Notes: generated by a model from the sequence alone, not told the origin. Shown: positions 12,349-23,653, numbered from the stretch's first letter. The stretch is 64,000 nt of DNA from Filosporella fistucella (GCA_030077755.1 JAQJZZ010000015.1:806001-870000); one strand, 5' to 3'. A program made the numbers and translations.

Positions 12349-13001
12349 CTACAATCTAGCTTTCTCGACATAAGACCCCTTGAACACCTTCTCAAACTGA
12401 TGTTCATTGAATAAAACTCTCGGCTTCAACCCCGCAAACTTCCACACACCATCGATTTTCTTATAGTACAACTCATTAGTAGCATGACTATGCCCCCTCA
12501 ACTTAACAGTCTTCAAGTCTTGATCCGTATATACTTGATGCGCAGCCCTAATCTGATGATGTCCCGTGACCTCCGTCTCGGATATCTTCTCCCATCTGGC
12601 GAAGCCAAGTAGATGCTGAGTTTTGATGCACTTGTCTCCGAGGAAATTCTCGTTGGTGACCATGGCTAGGTACTCAGCGGCTGTGAGAGATGGCCAACAT
12701 TCTTTCCCAATATCGGTATAATCAACACGTAGTGTGGGGGCGAGAATTGCTGCTAATCGAGGCCAGTCCTGGAAATATAGTCAGAATTGAGATCTTTGGT
12801 CATAGAGGACAATTTCTTACTTTGGCATCGTAACTATCTGCCCATTCGAAGGCAATGGCCGTAAGATCGAGATAGTCTGTTTTGGTATGAGCGGAGGCAC
12901 GAGAAAGTTTGGTAGTGGGTGTGTGGCTAACCTTCAAAGGCGATTCTACTTGATGAAGAAGTCTTCTTGTGAACGGGAGCATCCAAATTTCGAGATGTCA
13001 T
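12349..13001 (-). CDS. SCD1: Scytalone dehydratase (DHN-melanin pathway)
   Basis: Exons 13001-12932, 12876-12821 and 12768-12349 give 181 residues, the usual family length. Diagnostic segments are F-E-W-A-D-S-Y-D-A-K-D-W-P-R-L, T-Q-H-L-L-G, G-H-H-Q-I-R-A-A-H-Q and I-D-G-V-W-K-F-A-G-L-K-P. The enzyme dehydrates scytalone and vermelone in 1,8-dihydroxynaphthalene melanin synthesis. The tyrosine in A-D-S-Y-D and the histidines in Q-H and A-A-H-Q correspond to the catalytic Tyr and His of the family. The segment H-S-H-A-T-N keeps the active-site Asn, but appears to have Ala where characterised enzymes have Ser; that alignment is from memory of the family. No polyketide synthase or reductase gene is adjacent, so the pathway is not clustered here. 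Confidence 0.9.
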
Positions 13002-14129
13002 TTTTGCTTTCGATCAAGTAGACAGTCGATGTACGATTTTGCGGCTCTCGAACGCTCATGAAATATTCACGCCTTTGAGACCAAGACTGCTAAGACCATT
13101 AGAAACATAGATTGGCACTCTTTTCATGGGAAGCCCGAACGGGATTCATGCTCCGGCCAATCCATGTAATCTCTGCGAAACTTGGTCCAGACTGCTGGAC
13201 ACGGGTCTCCGAATTAAACCCTGTGAAGGATTGTTTTCTTGGACTTAGGTCTTACACATGTTGTGCTACTAGAATTTTCAAAGTCTACAACTTTGCTAAG
13301 AAATCCTTCCTCAGTTGACCAATAGTATAATCGGGATTCTTTCAATATTGCTTCCAAGCACCCAAAGTCCTTGGTATCACTGGGGGATTTTGGCAGAGCT
13401 TGGACGGATCTCTGGGGTATACTGCAGGGTTGTAGCATTCTGACCAATTGAGGCTCGCAGCTCGCATTGTTATCGCAATCAAAACCTCATTTAATCACCC
13501 ACCTCTACCAAATCAGACAAAATCCCTCGTCTAAACTATTCAGCCCTGCCCCTCCACCTTCGGACACCCTCCCCTATCTGGTTTAGCAGTAAGTATATGC
13601 GGGTGCATCGTGCCTAGTTGGTCTGACGGACGATCCGATCCGTAATGGTGTGCCTCGTGTGCTTACTACGTACAGAGTATGTGATCTTGTACGCCTCAAG
13701 ATGTAACTGTAATTCGCAGGCTCGCGTCCTTGGAACCATCTGCACGATCTCGAGGCTTGCCCACGCTTCCATTTCCTATCGTGGGGAGGCTACGGGCTAG
13801 ATCTTCCACCGAAAGCTGAATAATGAGTATTGGCGGGGCGGTGCAAGCTCTGGGGATACTTTGGAATACGTACATATAGTTGACAGGCTGCGGCGCTCTC
13901 GAACTAGATTTTAACCCCACTAAGGAATTTTTGAGCAGGCCCGAAGGTAAGATTTTAGACCAGAGATAAGATTGGGGCTTTTGCTCAGTGATATGCAGTA
14001 TCTTTACAGCGGCTGATAGTGCGATTGTCACAAACTCTTTGCATTTGCTTATCTTCTCTGAAAACTTTTCTGCTTCTTGGTTCCAACACAACCGAACTAT
14101 AGTGTGCTGAGATAAAGAGATGATACACA
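13002..14129. other. Divergent intergenic region
   Basis: About 1.1 kb between the scytalone dehydratase and P450 genes, which are transcribed away from each other. A 144-codon frame lies antisense within it but looks unlike a protein. Nothing else is supported. Confidence 0.5.
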
Positions 14130-15827
14130 ATGGCTCTTAGCACTTTTTATGCAGTAAACCTGATTGTTCTGGCACTTGGTGCCTTGGTATACAAAGCATT
14201 TTTTGCTCGAAAGCCACATCCACCTGGAATCAAAAGACTTCCAGGTCCACGAGGTACGTGTTATCATACTTTATTAACCTTCTAGCAAAAGATTAAACAA
14301 AGATAGGAATACCAATATTGGGATCAGTGCCCGATCTCCCTCAGAAACACCCATGGGAGAAATTCCATGAATGGTCGAGGAAATATGGTCCTCTCTACGA
14401 ATGCAACCTGGCTGGACTCAACCATATCATCATCTCGTCGCCGAAGATTGCCGAGGAACTCCTGGTCCGTCGCGCAAATATCTACTCAGATAGACCAGTC
14501 ATTCCTGCCATAATGCACGATTGCAGAACAAGCATGCACTATTTGCCGTTGATGGGGGAAGGACGTAAGAGCCCTGCGATCCCCCTTGTCCACTACTGAG
14601 TACTGACTCTGGTAGCGGGCCATAAGCGAGGGAGAGCATTCATGAAGTATATGACTTCAAACACACCGCGTGAACACATTGAAACATTAGCAGAGAAAGA
14701 GGCTGGCACATTCCTACGGAAGCTCGTAGAAGATCCAAGCCAGTGGAAGGTGAATATCGAGATTCTTACCGCCAGGATTACAGCTCAAGCAGCATGGAAT
14801 GACGATAGTATCAAAACAGCGGAGAACTCTGTTTGGAATGCTGATAACTTGATTCCCCGTATATCACCAGATGGTGCCATTGAGAACAAACTTCCTTTCC
14901 TCACCTCGATTCCTGAGTGGGTGCCTCTCTCGTGGCAGCCGTGGAAAGCGGATGAGATTGCTCGTTATAAACGCGAGAGGGGCTTTTGGCTGGGCCAGAT
15001 GGAGAAAGCAAGGCATAACAATGAAAAGCCGCAACGATATCAATCGTGGATAGAGAATTATCTCTTCGCCAAGGACGGCCGAAATCATGGCATATCGGAT
15101 GACGAAGAGGCGGGCTACGCTGTTGGAATGCTGGCAATGATAGGAGGCGTTCTCTTATCGTCGCCAATTCAGACCTTGTTGTTGGCATTATGCTTCTATC
15201 CTGAATGGCAAACGAAAGCACAAGAAGAAGTGGATAGAGTGTGCGGTGATCGCGCACCCCGGGGTAGCGACATGAGCAATTTGCCTTTGGTTCGTGCTAT
15301 GATTCGAGAGGTGTTTAGGTGGAGACCACCCGTTCCTTTCGGCGTTCCGCATCGCCTGGAGCAGGACGACATTTATGATGGCTACTTCATTCCTAAGGGA
15401 ACTATCTGCTTGGCGTCAGAATGGTATGTGCCAATCGTAAACTGATACCACTGCCTGCAATTTACTGATGAAACTTAGGGCAATGATGCGAGATGAGGAA
15501 CTTTACCCCGATTCCGAGACATTCCGACCAGAACGCTGGCTTGATCCCAAATTTCCATCATACAAAGAACCACTCTCTAAATACCCCGAGATCAAAGGTC
15601 ACTCTGGATTCGGATTTGGAAATCGGTCTTGCCTTGGTCAAAGTTTTAGTGAGGTCGTGTTGTTCACTATGGCAAGCACGATATTCTGGGGTTGCAATGT
15701 TGCCAAGAAAATAAACCCCGATACAGGAAAGGAGATGGAGATTCCTTGGTTGGATATTGAGCCTCCCAATGCTATAGTCAGGCCGACATGGTTTCCCTTG
15801 GATGTAACGCCAAGGCGAAGGACATGA
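14130..15827 (+). CDS. Cytochrome P450 monooxygenase with atypical I helix
   Basis: Exons 14130-14253, 14307-14564, 14616-15423 and 15479-15827 give 512 residues. An N-terminal hydrophobic anchor (about residues 5-25) precedes a P-P-G-I-K-R-L-P-G-P-R-G hinge. The K-helix E-x-x-R is E-V-F-R near residue 340. The F-R-P-E-R-W region follows, and the heme loop F-G-F-G-N-R-S-C-L-G, carrying the Cys ligand, is near residue 445. The I helix reads A-M-I-G-G-V-L-L-S-S where most P450s have A-G-x-[DE]-T-T, so the acid/Thr pair used in oxygen activation is missing. Overall layout resembles the fungal O-methylsterigmatocystin oxidoreductase-like P450s; the substrate cannot be deduced. It sits between scytalone dehydratase and a hydrolase without further pathway genes. 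Membrane location in the ER is inferred from the anchor. Confidence 0.88.
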
Positions 15828-16103
15828 ACAACATGTATGAAAGCACAAGCGCCGAGGTGTAGATGTTATTTTCAGAAATGCATGGACGGAAATGATATTC
15901 GAATCTGACCTGTACTCACTTGAAAGTGTGGTCGCTCTCGGACTGTTGGGGGGTCTTAAGTGACTCAACTCACGGGGAATTCCATTCTTACCTGCACATC
16001 GGTGAGAGATCGAGTGAAGAGTGTCTCAATAACCAGAAATTGTGTTTCAGCTTATTGTATCCTGCGTCATCGCATCGTGATTTAACCTACACTTTCGAAT
16101 CGA

Positions 16104-18034
16104 TTATCGATAGTCTTTCACGTAGGGATTGCTAAACAGAAGGGCATCATTACAGAACGACCTCTTCGGTGGTATGGTTCCAAGATCAAAAAACGGACCA
16201 ACGAAGCCAACCGTACATTGTGTTTGTCCGAGAAATATCAGTGAGTTCTGCTAGCTCGTTAATATTCATTTTTGTAGAAATAATCTCTACTCACCCCTAG
16301 AGCGTTCACAGTAAGCACCCCGGAATTGGGAAACAGAGCAGACATTGCTTTGGCACTGCAATTGTCAGTTTTGAGAACAGCTAGAGCTCGGGTGCGTACT
16401 TGTCAAGCGAATTCAACGGATCCGCAGTGTTCCCAATGAACAGCATCTGACCCTTTGTCTTCCCTCCGATCTTCCCTGTGAACGGGTTCCTCAACTTCTT
16501 GTCTCTTGGCCAATCTAGCCGAGTCAGCATTGAGCTCTCATATTTTGAGGCTAGGGACCCTTACTTGCAGCATATAACTCCTGATTCGCAACCCGACCTC
16601 CCAGCTGACTACTCGTTTTATTCATAATTATCAAATAGTCCACCTGGTTCTCAAGTGTCTGGATCGCACTATCTTGGTCCACAGACCTCAAAGCCTGCTC
16701 CCAAAATACAGTGTCGGGTAATACGGTCGAGAACAATTCGATCGCACCACCAACTTCAGCAACACCACTTTCCCATTCCTGGAGCCGCTTGGAGAGAAAC
16801 TGAATCAAGAAACCACCAACCTCCAAGATCTCACTCAGCCCAGTGGAGATGGTGTAGTATGAAGTTGTACAGTCGCCGCATGTGGGGTTTGGAGGGTTAG
16901 ATTTGAAGGGCTGGAAGTAGTACTTTGCTTTCAGAGCTTGGTATCGTGCCTGTGAGAGTTTATAAATTGCTCGAAAAGATCTGGATAACTCTTACCTTGA
17001 CTCCAGCAGGTGTAGGTGCCCAGAACCAACAGCAATTCGGCGAATCAGGACAAGGTCCAGCAGCAGAACAGCTGTCGAAGAACACTTGCTCGCCCTTTGC
17101 TGCATCCTTGATAGTCGACGGTCCATTATCACCACCTTTATATAACTTCTGTGCGTCCACCACGCCGTCGAGTGCCATCCGATCAAATCCATTCGGAAAC
17201 ATCGAGGCATAAGTCAATCCCATGGCTGTGGAGTAGGTGAAGAAGTACATCGACACCAACTTCGTCCCGCCAAGAAGTGTGACAATATGATTCAAATCTC
17301 TTGCGCTATCTACACTCCCCATATACGGCGCATATTTCCCATAGTACTTGATACACCCCGCACTAAAGCTCTGCTGACGTGCCGATACAGCTCGGATATT
17401 CGCCTTTACATTTGCTGTGGTTGGGGGACGCGTGCCATTGAACTCATTCAACTGTAATCCATTTTTCTCGACCCCAAAATACCCCGCCGCCGTCGCAGGA
17501 TTTGGGAAACAATTTACTTGCGGTGTGGTATGCCCGCTTCCTCTCGGATCCCAGAAAATGATATCGTAGCCCTCCCCGACTGTGCTTGAGCCGTACAAGT
17601 TAGCGAAGACTTGATGGCCAACGGGATCTAAGACTTGTGCCCAGAAGTCGATGTTTGAAGCTTGAGATGCTGAGAGGAACAATGTCCCTTTGAAGGGAAA
17701 CTGGGTGCTAGCGGGCACCTTGACAACGGCGAGGGTGAAGGTGTCTTTGTTATGTCGGTTGTTGTAGTCTACGGGGACTTCTAATCTGCGTGCTGGTGAG
17801 CGAAGGGATATTCAAATGATCGATATGTTGTATTTACCTCGCGCATTGTAGGAAGTCATAACAGCCATACCATATCAGATTTGGGGATGAAGCATGTGTT
17901 GAGAAGTAATCTACAGGAGCTTGACGCTTTCCAAATCGCGCATTGAAATGAGCTCCGTGGAACTGGGTGAGGGCAGAGCTACTCCCAAACCAGAAGAAGA
18001 CCACGACAACGCACACGAACCTGAAGAAACCCAT
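16104..18034 (-). CDS. Secreted TAP-like alpha/beta hydrolase, catalytically degenerate
   Basis: Six exons (18034-17838, 17785-16996, 16949-16565, 16514-16400, 16355-16295, 16247-16104) join in frame to 563 residues. A signal peptide (about residues 1-22) is followed by L-I-W-Y-G-C-Y and the oxyanion-region motif I-I-F-W-D-P-R-G-S-G. Near residue 247 the sequence is F-F-T-Y-S-T-A-M-G-L-T-Y-A-S-M-F-P. The tripeptidyl-aminopeptidase-like family normally has F-S-Y-G-T-x-L-G-x-T-Y-A-x-M-F-P, so the nucleophile Ser aligns with Thr. The acid region G-N-T-A-D-P is intact. The predicted exon 5/6 junction gives A-L-G-N-S-L or A-L-G-Q-N-S-L where relatives have G-H-x-S, so the catalytic His also seems lost. 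The frame is otherwise clean, pointing to an expressed pseudoenzyme more than a dead gene. The last two exons are the least certain. Confidence 0.75.
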
Positions 18035-18949
18035 GGTTTATAGACTTCACAAGTTTGTAACAAATGAAGTCATAAAGAATACCAAGGATTCCACAATGTT
18101 GGAATCCAATAAAGGTCCATTTCAGCTCGATCGCCTTGCCAAGAAGTGGCTGATGATAAGCTCGTCAGGTAGTGGTCAATCAAGCCTTTGAGAGACACTT
18201 TGTCTGCATTCGGTATGTCAAAAGCCTCAAAACGGAGAAACCCGCTGCTTGTTTTTCGAAGCTGAGGAATTCGGATGATCTTTGGACGCCACGATGAAGG
18301 AAGTCTTGGCAATGACATTCCATTTGGTACATGTGTTCACGAGATCTCATTCACGCAACCTGCCTTAAAAAACTTAGCTAACGAAGATTTATTCCTTTAT
18401 TTTTAACAGCCTCCTATGCCACGAGCAGTGCGGGGTGAGAGCAGAAGGCCAGCACGCGCCGTGTGTGTGGTATAAAGCGGCACCTCACATTATTCTTGAC
18501 CAAAACTTCTACCTCGAGCAGCGGCTGCAAATTCCACCACATAGCCGATAACAACGAGAAATTTACCCTCATTGTGTGCAGCTTACTGCTGATGGAGTGT
18601 GGCGTCGAGAAACTTGAAGAGAGTATACGGAACTGAAGCCTACTTATTGTACAGGAATTAATTGAGAAACTAGTCTTTGACAATTGGAAAACGAGTCATA
18701 GTAAAGTAGATGCCAAAGACAACTTTCACAAGATCGAAAGCCGACGAAGACTGATTTTCTCAACACAAAAAGAAAATCATATGTCAACGAAGTTACAAAT
18801 CATAAAACATTCAAGACAGACACATCATTTGTATATTCTACTTTACACAGATAGACATTTCAAGGGAGATTATGCAAGCAAACATCAGAAAAGCACTAGA
18901 AGTCTTTTGTGTTTTCTAGTTTTGCCCTTGTTCTTCACCTCATACACAT
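18035..18949. other. Gene-free interval
   Basis: About 0.9 kb upstream of the hydrolase gene and downstream of the small zinc-ribbon gene. Only short unsupported frames are present. It is expected to hold the hydrolase promoter. Confidence 0.5.
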
Positions 18950-19192
18950 CTATTGGACATACCTGCAATCGATGCATTTGGAATGAAAGCAATTGGGGCA
19001 GGTATAACCATACCCAAATCTGGTCTGGCGGCCGCATAAGCAACACTCCCAGCCATAACCGGAGTCGGTTGGCTCTTCGCCGCCGGTGTCATCTCTGACG
19101 ACGGGGTGAGACTGACCAGATGGATTGAGGGCAGGATATGAGTGACCGCAACCACAACCAAGGCTGTTAGGTGTACTTGGACGAGAGTCCAT
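18950..19192 (-). CDS. Small cysteine-rich zinc-ribbon-like protein
   Basis: An 80-residue frame. The N-terminal half contains G-C-G-C-G-H. The C-terminal half has W-E-C-C-L-C-G, then Y-T-C-P-N-C-F-H-S-K-C-I-D-C, a spacing expected of a zinc-binding ribbon or RING-like knuckle. Similar very short Cys-rich proteins are common and uncharacterised in filamentous ascomycetes; function is unknown. The frame ends after C-R-Y-V-Q. A GTATGT donor right after the codons for the last Cys, with an acceptor at 18916, would instead remove 47 nt and give an 86-residue form ending R-K-H-K-R-L-L-V-L-F. Both forms keep all cysteines. It stands alone, with long gaps on both sides. Confidence 0.6.
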   Translation of the reverse strand: MDSRPSTPNSLGCGCGHSYPALNPSGQSHPVVRDDTGGEEPTDSGYGWECCLCGRQTRFGYGYTCPNCFHSKCIDCRYVQ

Positions 19193-20688
19193 GATTGTGA
19201 TGCTGTGAGGTATGGTTGGTGTGGTGTGGTTTGGTTTGGATTGGTATTTCGGAATTGCTGAGAGTGCCTGGTTGTTGTGCTGTTTGCATATGTCTATGCT
19301 GACGATGAAGAGAGCAGGCTGAAAAGATTTGATATAGTTTATATGGAAAGGAAAATTATCAAGTTGTACACTGTACTATACAGCTGAACAAAGCACTGCA
19401 GAAAGACTTCTTTTTACCAACAGTCCAGACAAAGGGAACTCAATCTCTCTGTTGTCCCACCAAAATAACTTGAACGGATCGACAATGCGATTATGTGATG
19501 AACAAAGCTTAATACAGAGCGAACATAATTACTATGGTCAAAAACGCCACTATCATCAAATGCTTCCAGATTGACGGATTGTACTTTGCAAAAGCAGGGT
19601 AGCATTCTTTCAATGGGGGGAAGAAAAACTCTTTGTGATATAGCCTTTGTAGGTAGGATGAACCCGAACTGTAAATACAGCAAAAGCAAAGGGGGGCCAC
19701 TATTGAGGCGATGCAACATGAACTTTGTGGTAAGGAAAGTGTAGTGGTCTAGTATATCCCAAGACAACATCAAGCATTGGATTTATTACGGCTAGAATGG
19801 AAACACTTATCAAAAACAAGCTCGGAAATTAAATGACAAAAAGAGCGAGACTTAAAGGATATCAGATTGAATGCACTTGCTGAAAGAGCCTTGCCATCGT
19901 CTTTCTCCTCAAAGCAAAAAGACTTGCAGAAAAACTCAAGTCTGTAGTAGATTGTGAGTGCGTTGTCTTTGAATATCTCAGCCTCCGAACTTCTTACAAG
20001 CAAGGAATTCAATACGTGAGAAACCCACCTGAGTTGAGCTCCTCTTTAGTGATATGTGGGAAGATACAGGAGGCGTGTTGTAAAGAAATTGTTGCAGTAT
20101 CATAAGAGAACTATGAGTCCACCTCTAAGAAGGCAAAAGAGGGAATGGTTCCTGACAGGACATCAGACTCCACCGACGTTGAAGAACGGGATACTAACCC
20201 GTTGTAAAGGAATAAGCTTTCTCGATTTCATATCGTCTCGTTGAAAGAGAATTGGAGCAATAAGGCGACTAGAGCAGAGCAGGCAAGACTGCTTTTATCG
20301 GTAGCTTTCGTCAACTTGCGCTGCCGTCAACATATCCGTCGCCAGTTGTTCTGATTCTCATGTCCATAAGTCGGATGACATTGCCCAATAGTCTCAACGC
20401 CAAACAAGACAGCTGTGCACAGTGATCCCCATGATCCAGTGCTAATACACGCTACATAGAAAGCAGGTAGCAACGATATGTATGTATGAATATATAGAAG
20501 TATATCCACAAGGGGGAGGATTCTTGATAGAAATTGGGATCAATCTTTGGAAATTAGTTAGATTTATTGAGTAATAGGCATCACGGGAAGGGAAGCTCAA
20601 GTACCAAACTCGAAGATGTCTTTCCAGAAACCAGGTTGTATATCCACCTAACGCCACGCTAAATTCGACAGTATAGATTGTCTACACT
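19193..20688. other. Gene-free interval
   Basis: About 1.5 kb with only short, AT-biased frames on both strands and no recognisable protein. It lies upstream of the zinc-ribbon gene and downstream of SNU23. Confidence 0.5.
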
Positions 20689-21399
20689 TCACTTCTTCGA
20701 GGTCCCGAATCCTGTAATTCCCATAGCAGCCATCATATCATCCTCATCATGCTCGCCCTCCACTCTCACATCTTCACCGTATTCCTTCTTGATCTTGACC
20801 TCTTCTTCCTTCTTGACCTTCTGCCTCTCCATTAGTTCCCTCCTCTTCTTCCTCCTCTCTTCCCTAATCTTCTCCTCCTCTTCCCTCCTAACCTCCAACC
20901 GCTCCCCTAGAGTCTTCACATCTCCCTTTTTCTCCTCCATCATCCTCTCCCAAATCCTACTAATCCTCTCATGTACTTCCTCTACCGTAGCTCTTTTAAC
21001 TTCTCCAGTTTGTCCAATCGCACGCAGATGCTGCATGCTATTCTCATGTTCCACCCATTGCAAATTATCCTTGAACGTAAGATCGCAATCCGCACAGTAA
21101 AATCCAGCTCCTCTGCCTCTCTTGCCTGTCGCTGCGCCTGCGGGCATCAATATCACTTTGCCGACATTGGCACTGACATCTAATCTTGAGGCACGAGCTT
21201 GTGTGAGAGTTTCTTCACCCGTGAGAGGAGCATAGTATTTCTTTCCCTGGAGCTTGGCTTCATATCGTAATCTCCCCTCTTCTTTCTCTTTTGCTTCTCG
21301 CTCTTTGGCTTTGGCGGCGTATTCGGCGCGGTCGTATTTCTTGCGGAAATCGGTATCAGAGGCCTTGTTCTCGTAGGCGCCTTGTTTTGAGGACGACAT
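20689..21399 (-). CDS. SNU23: U4/U6.U5 tri-snRNP zinc-finger protein Snu23 (ZMAT2 homologue)
   Basis: Single exon of 236 residues. The N-terminus D-F-R-K-K-Y-D-R-A-E-Y, the block E-T-L-T-Q-A-R and a U1-type C2H2 finger (F-Y-C-A-D-C-D-L-T-F-K-D-N-L-Q-W-V-E-H near residues 100-120, with a second His a few residues later) are characteristic of the Snu23/ZMAT2 family. A long Glu/Lys/Arg-rich region likely to be coiled coil follows (about residues 150-215). The protein joins the spliceosome as part of the tri-snRNP and acts during activation in the nucleus. The C-terminus ends M-M-A-A-M-G-I-T-G-F-G, also conserved in the family. It is divergent from DPH5, with about 200 nt between start codons. 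Confidence 0.93.
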   Translation of the reverse strand: MSSSKQGAYENKASDTDFRKKYDRAEYAAKAKEREAKEKEEGRLRYEAKLQGKKYYAPLTGEETLTQARASRLDVSANVGKVILMPAGAATGKRGRGAGFYCADCDLTFKDNLQWVEHENSMQHLRAIGQTGEVKRATVEEVHERISRIWERMMEEKKGDVKTLGERLEVRREEEEKIREERRKKRRELMERQKVKKEEEVKIKKEYGEDVRVEGEHDEDDMMAAMGITGFGTSKK

Positions 21400-21596
21400 G
21401 ATTATAATATTGGCAAAAAGGATCGCAAAAGCGGGAGTCCAAGATGAGGAAATCTAGTTGTGGATGGTGTGAAATAAAGCTTAATCAGAGCTCCAGAAAT
21501 TCGAGGTTCTAGTTTGGTGTTTGCTCAACGAGCAAACGCGGGGCAAAATTAAATTTCCCCAGCCAATTTCAACCACAACTTTACACACAACGCAAA
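21400..21596. promoter_or_regulatory. Compact bidirectional promoter, SNU23/DPH5
   Basis: Only 197 nt separate the two divergent start codons, so both core promoters must lie here. No consensus element was identified with confidence; the arrangement itself is the evidence. Confidence 0.5.
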
Positions 21597-22573
21597 ATGC
21601 TTTACTTAGTCGGCCTCGGTCTCTCTGATGAGACAGATATTACTGTCAAAGGTCTCGAGGTTGTGCGCAAGGCTTCGCGTGTCTATCTTGAAGCCTATAC
21701 TAGTATCCTGCTTGTTGACAAGACTATTCTTGTGAGTTGGTCCAGGTGAGGGGTACTTATCACTGACGCTGATGAATAGTAGGAGAAATACTATGGACGA
21801 GAAGTGATCATTGCGGATCGGGAAATGGTGGAAAGTGCAAGTGACGAAATCTTGAATGATGCGCAAAATGTTGATGTCGCATTTCTCGTGGTGGGGGATC
21901 CATTTGGGTAGGTTATTGTCGGTTGGCTGGATAAGAAGAGATTCTGACTTTTTAAAGTGCTACCACCCACACGGATCTTGTTCTACGAGCGCGAGAATTG
22001 AAAATTAAGATCGCAACTATTCCAAATGCCTCTATCATGTCTGCGATTGGTGCAGCTGGTCTGCAGCTATATAATTTTGGGCAGACAGTCTCAATGGTGT
22101 TCTTCACTGACAACTGGAAACCTGCTTCTTTCCATGACCGAATTCGAGAGAACAGAAATATTGGACTCCATACATTAGTTCTACTTGATATCAAGGTCAA
22201 AGAGCAGAGCCTGGAAAATATGGCGAGAGGCAGGAAAATCTACGAACCACCACGGTACATGACTGTGAGCCAATGTGCCCAACAGATGCTGGAAATTGAG
22301 GAATTGAAGACCGCTGAAGGAGAAGGTGGGGCATATGGTGAAGAGAGTCTTGCTATTGGCGCTGCTAGAGTCGGAGGAAAGACAGAGAAGTTTGTCAGTG
22401 GCACTTTGAAACAATTATGCGACTCAGATGAACAACTGGGTGGGCCTTTACACAGCTTGATACTGCTAGGCAGGAGAACACACGAGCTTGAGAGCGACTT
22501 TGTGAGAGAGTTTGCAATAGATCAAGCTGGTTGGGACACAATATGGAAAAGGGATTATGAAGGTAAACAATGA
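21597..22573 (+). CDS. DPH5: Diphthine methyl ester synthase
   Basis: Exons 21597-21731, 21783-21907 and 21958-22573 give 291 residues. The N-terminus [20 protein letters not shown], the block [28 protein letters not shown] and [16 protein letters not shown] are hallmark segments. The enzyme uses SAM to methylate the modified histidine of elongation factor 2 in diphthamide synthesis in the cytosol. The first intron's acceptor must be the second of two tandem TAGs (21780-21782), because using the first would put a stop in frame. Length matches the family. The stop lies 96 nt from the convergent downstream gene. Confidence 0.95.
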
Positions 22574-22669
22574 ATGGAGTAGCATCAATTCATCATGGGT
22601 ATATCATGCTCACATCACCGCCATTTTTCGACCCGCTCACCATCCAGATCCCGCGCTGAAAGCAAACGT

Positions 22670-23653
22670 TTATTCCTGCTCTTCAACAATATTCTTCCTT
22701 TTCGAAAAGAACCCCTTCAAACCCGCACTTCTGGGTGTCCGTTGCGGACTCTCCTCACTCTCTTCGCTCGTTCTCGGGAGATCTACGCTCGGGGCTGTTC
22801 TCTCCATATCTCCACAGACGACCACATACCACCCAATATCCGTTCCCTTCTGCAGCCCGTCCCTCAGTTTTTCGAACCAACCAAGTCTTCTGCTGATTCT
22901 CCTCACATCTCTAGCACTAAGACCAGGGCTCATCAAATCCCCGCTATTCCCAATATTCGCTGTCCCTGGCGTTCCAGGAGCAGAGCTACCTGGAGTCCCA
23001 TTCAAGCTCCCTTCCTCTCTTACTTTCGCCTCGTACTTTGCCATCTCCTCAGTGATGCTAGCACTCAGCCCTACCTCTACCATGTAATCTCCTACATATG
23101 CATATGGCTGACTTGTGGCATACATATCATCAGGATCGTATTGCTCTAACAATTTAACCACGCTCCAATCATTGAAAGCCAGCTTCTTCGTAGTTGCAGG
23201 TGCAGAATTTCCAGATATAGATGTGGCCGTACTTGCACTGGTAGCTCTACTCTCTTCACTCTTCTTCCCATCTCCATTTCCATTGACTACTCCTTTGCCC
23301 AGATTACTCGGTTTCGTCGCTACGTTTGATGGGCGATGTTTACGTCCCAGACTTCGCAGACTTGACATGCTCCCTTTATTCTTCTTTGTCAATGTCCGAG
23401 GCGGTAACAATTCTTCTTGCAATAGAGGTTTTTCGGTGGGTATTGGCGGGGGAGGAGGAACAGCATAAGGTATCGTAGGCGGACTCGATGGAGGGAGAAA
23501 GTCGTAAAGCGTGTAGAAAGAATTGAGTAGGGACACAGAGGTAGCTGGTGCGAGAATCCATTCTGCAGCTGCATCTTCGAGGTCTTGAAGAATGATGTGG
23601 ATTCGAATATTGGCGCGCTGCCAGCGAAATCCGTGGACTAGAAAGGTGGGCAT
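22670..23653 (-). CDS. FlbE-like conserved fungal protein
   Basis: Single exon of 327 residues. The N-terminus M-P-T-F-L-V-H-G-F-R-W, followed by I-R-I-H-I-I-L-Q-D-L-E-D-A-A-A-E-W-I, recalls the N-terminal domain of the Aspergillus FlbE (fluffy, low brlA) conidiation regulator family; this is from memory and not proven. After a Pro-rich stretch (residues 53-75) and a Ser/Lys-rich linker comes a second conserved block around W-S-V-V-K-L-L-E-Q-Y-D-P-D-D (about residue 163). A C-terminal block L-G-W-F-E-K-L-R-D-G-L-Q-K-G-T-D-I-G-W-Y-V-V-V follows. The tail is Ser/Glu-rich and probably disordered. No catalytic motif, signal peptide or membrane segment is seen. It converges with DPH5. Confidence 0.6.
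   Translation of the reverse strand: MPTFLVHGFRWQRANIRIHIILQDLEDAAAEWILAPATSVSLLNSFYTLYDFLPPSSPPTIPYAVPPPPPIPTEKPLLQEELLPPRTLTKKNKGSMSSLRSLGRKHRPSNVATKPSNLGKGVVNGNGDGKKSEESRATSASTATSISGNSAPATTKKLAFNDWSVVKLLEQYDPDDMYATSQPYAYVGDYMVEVGLSASITEEMAKYEAKVREEGSLNGTPGSSAPGTPGTANIGNSGDLMSPGLSARDVRRISRRLGWFEKLRDGLQKGTDIGWYVVVCGDMERTAPSVDLPRTSEESEESPQRTPRSAGLKGFFSKRKNIVEEQE

Noticed and set aside
13696..14130. 144-codon minus-strand frame upstream of the P450
   Set aside because: Composition is not protein-like, no motif or splice partner, and it overlaps the presumed P450 promoter.
12349..15827. Possible melanin or secondary-metabolite cluster (scytalone dehydratase next to a P450)
   Set aside because: No polyketide synthase, reductase or pathway regulator is adjacent; proximity alone does not support a cluster.
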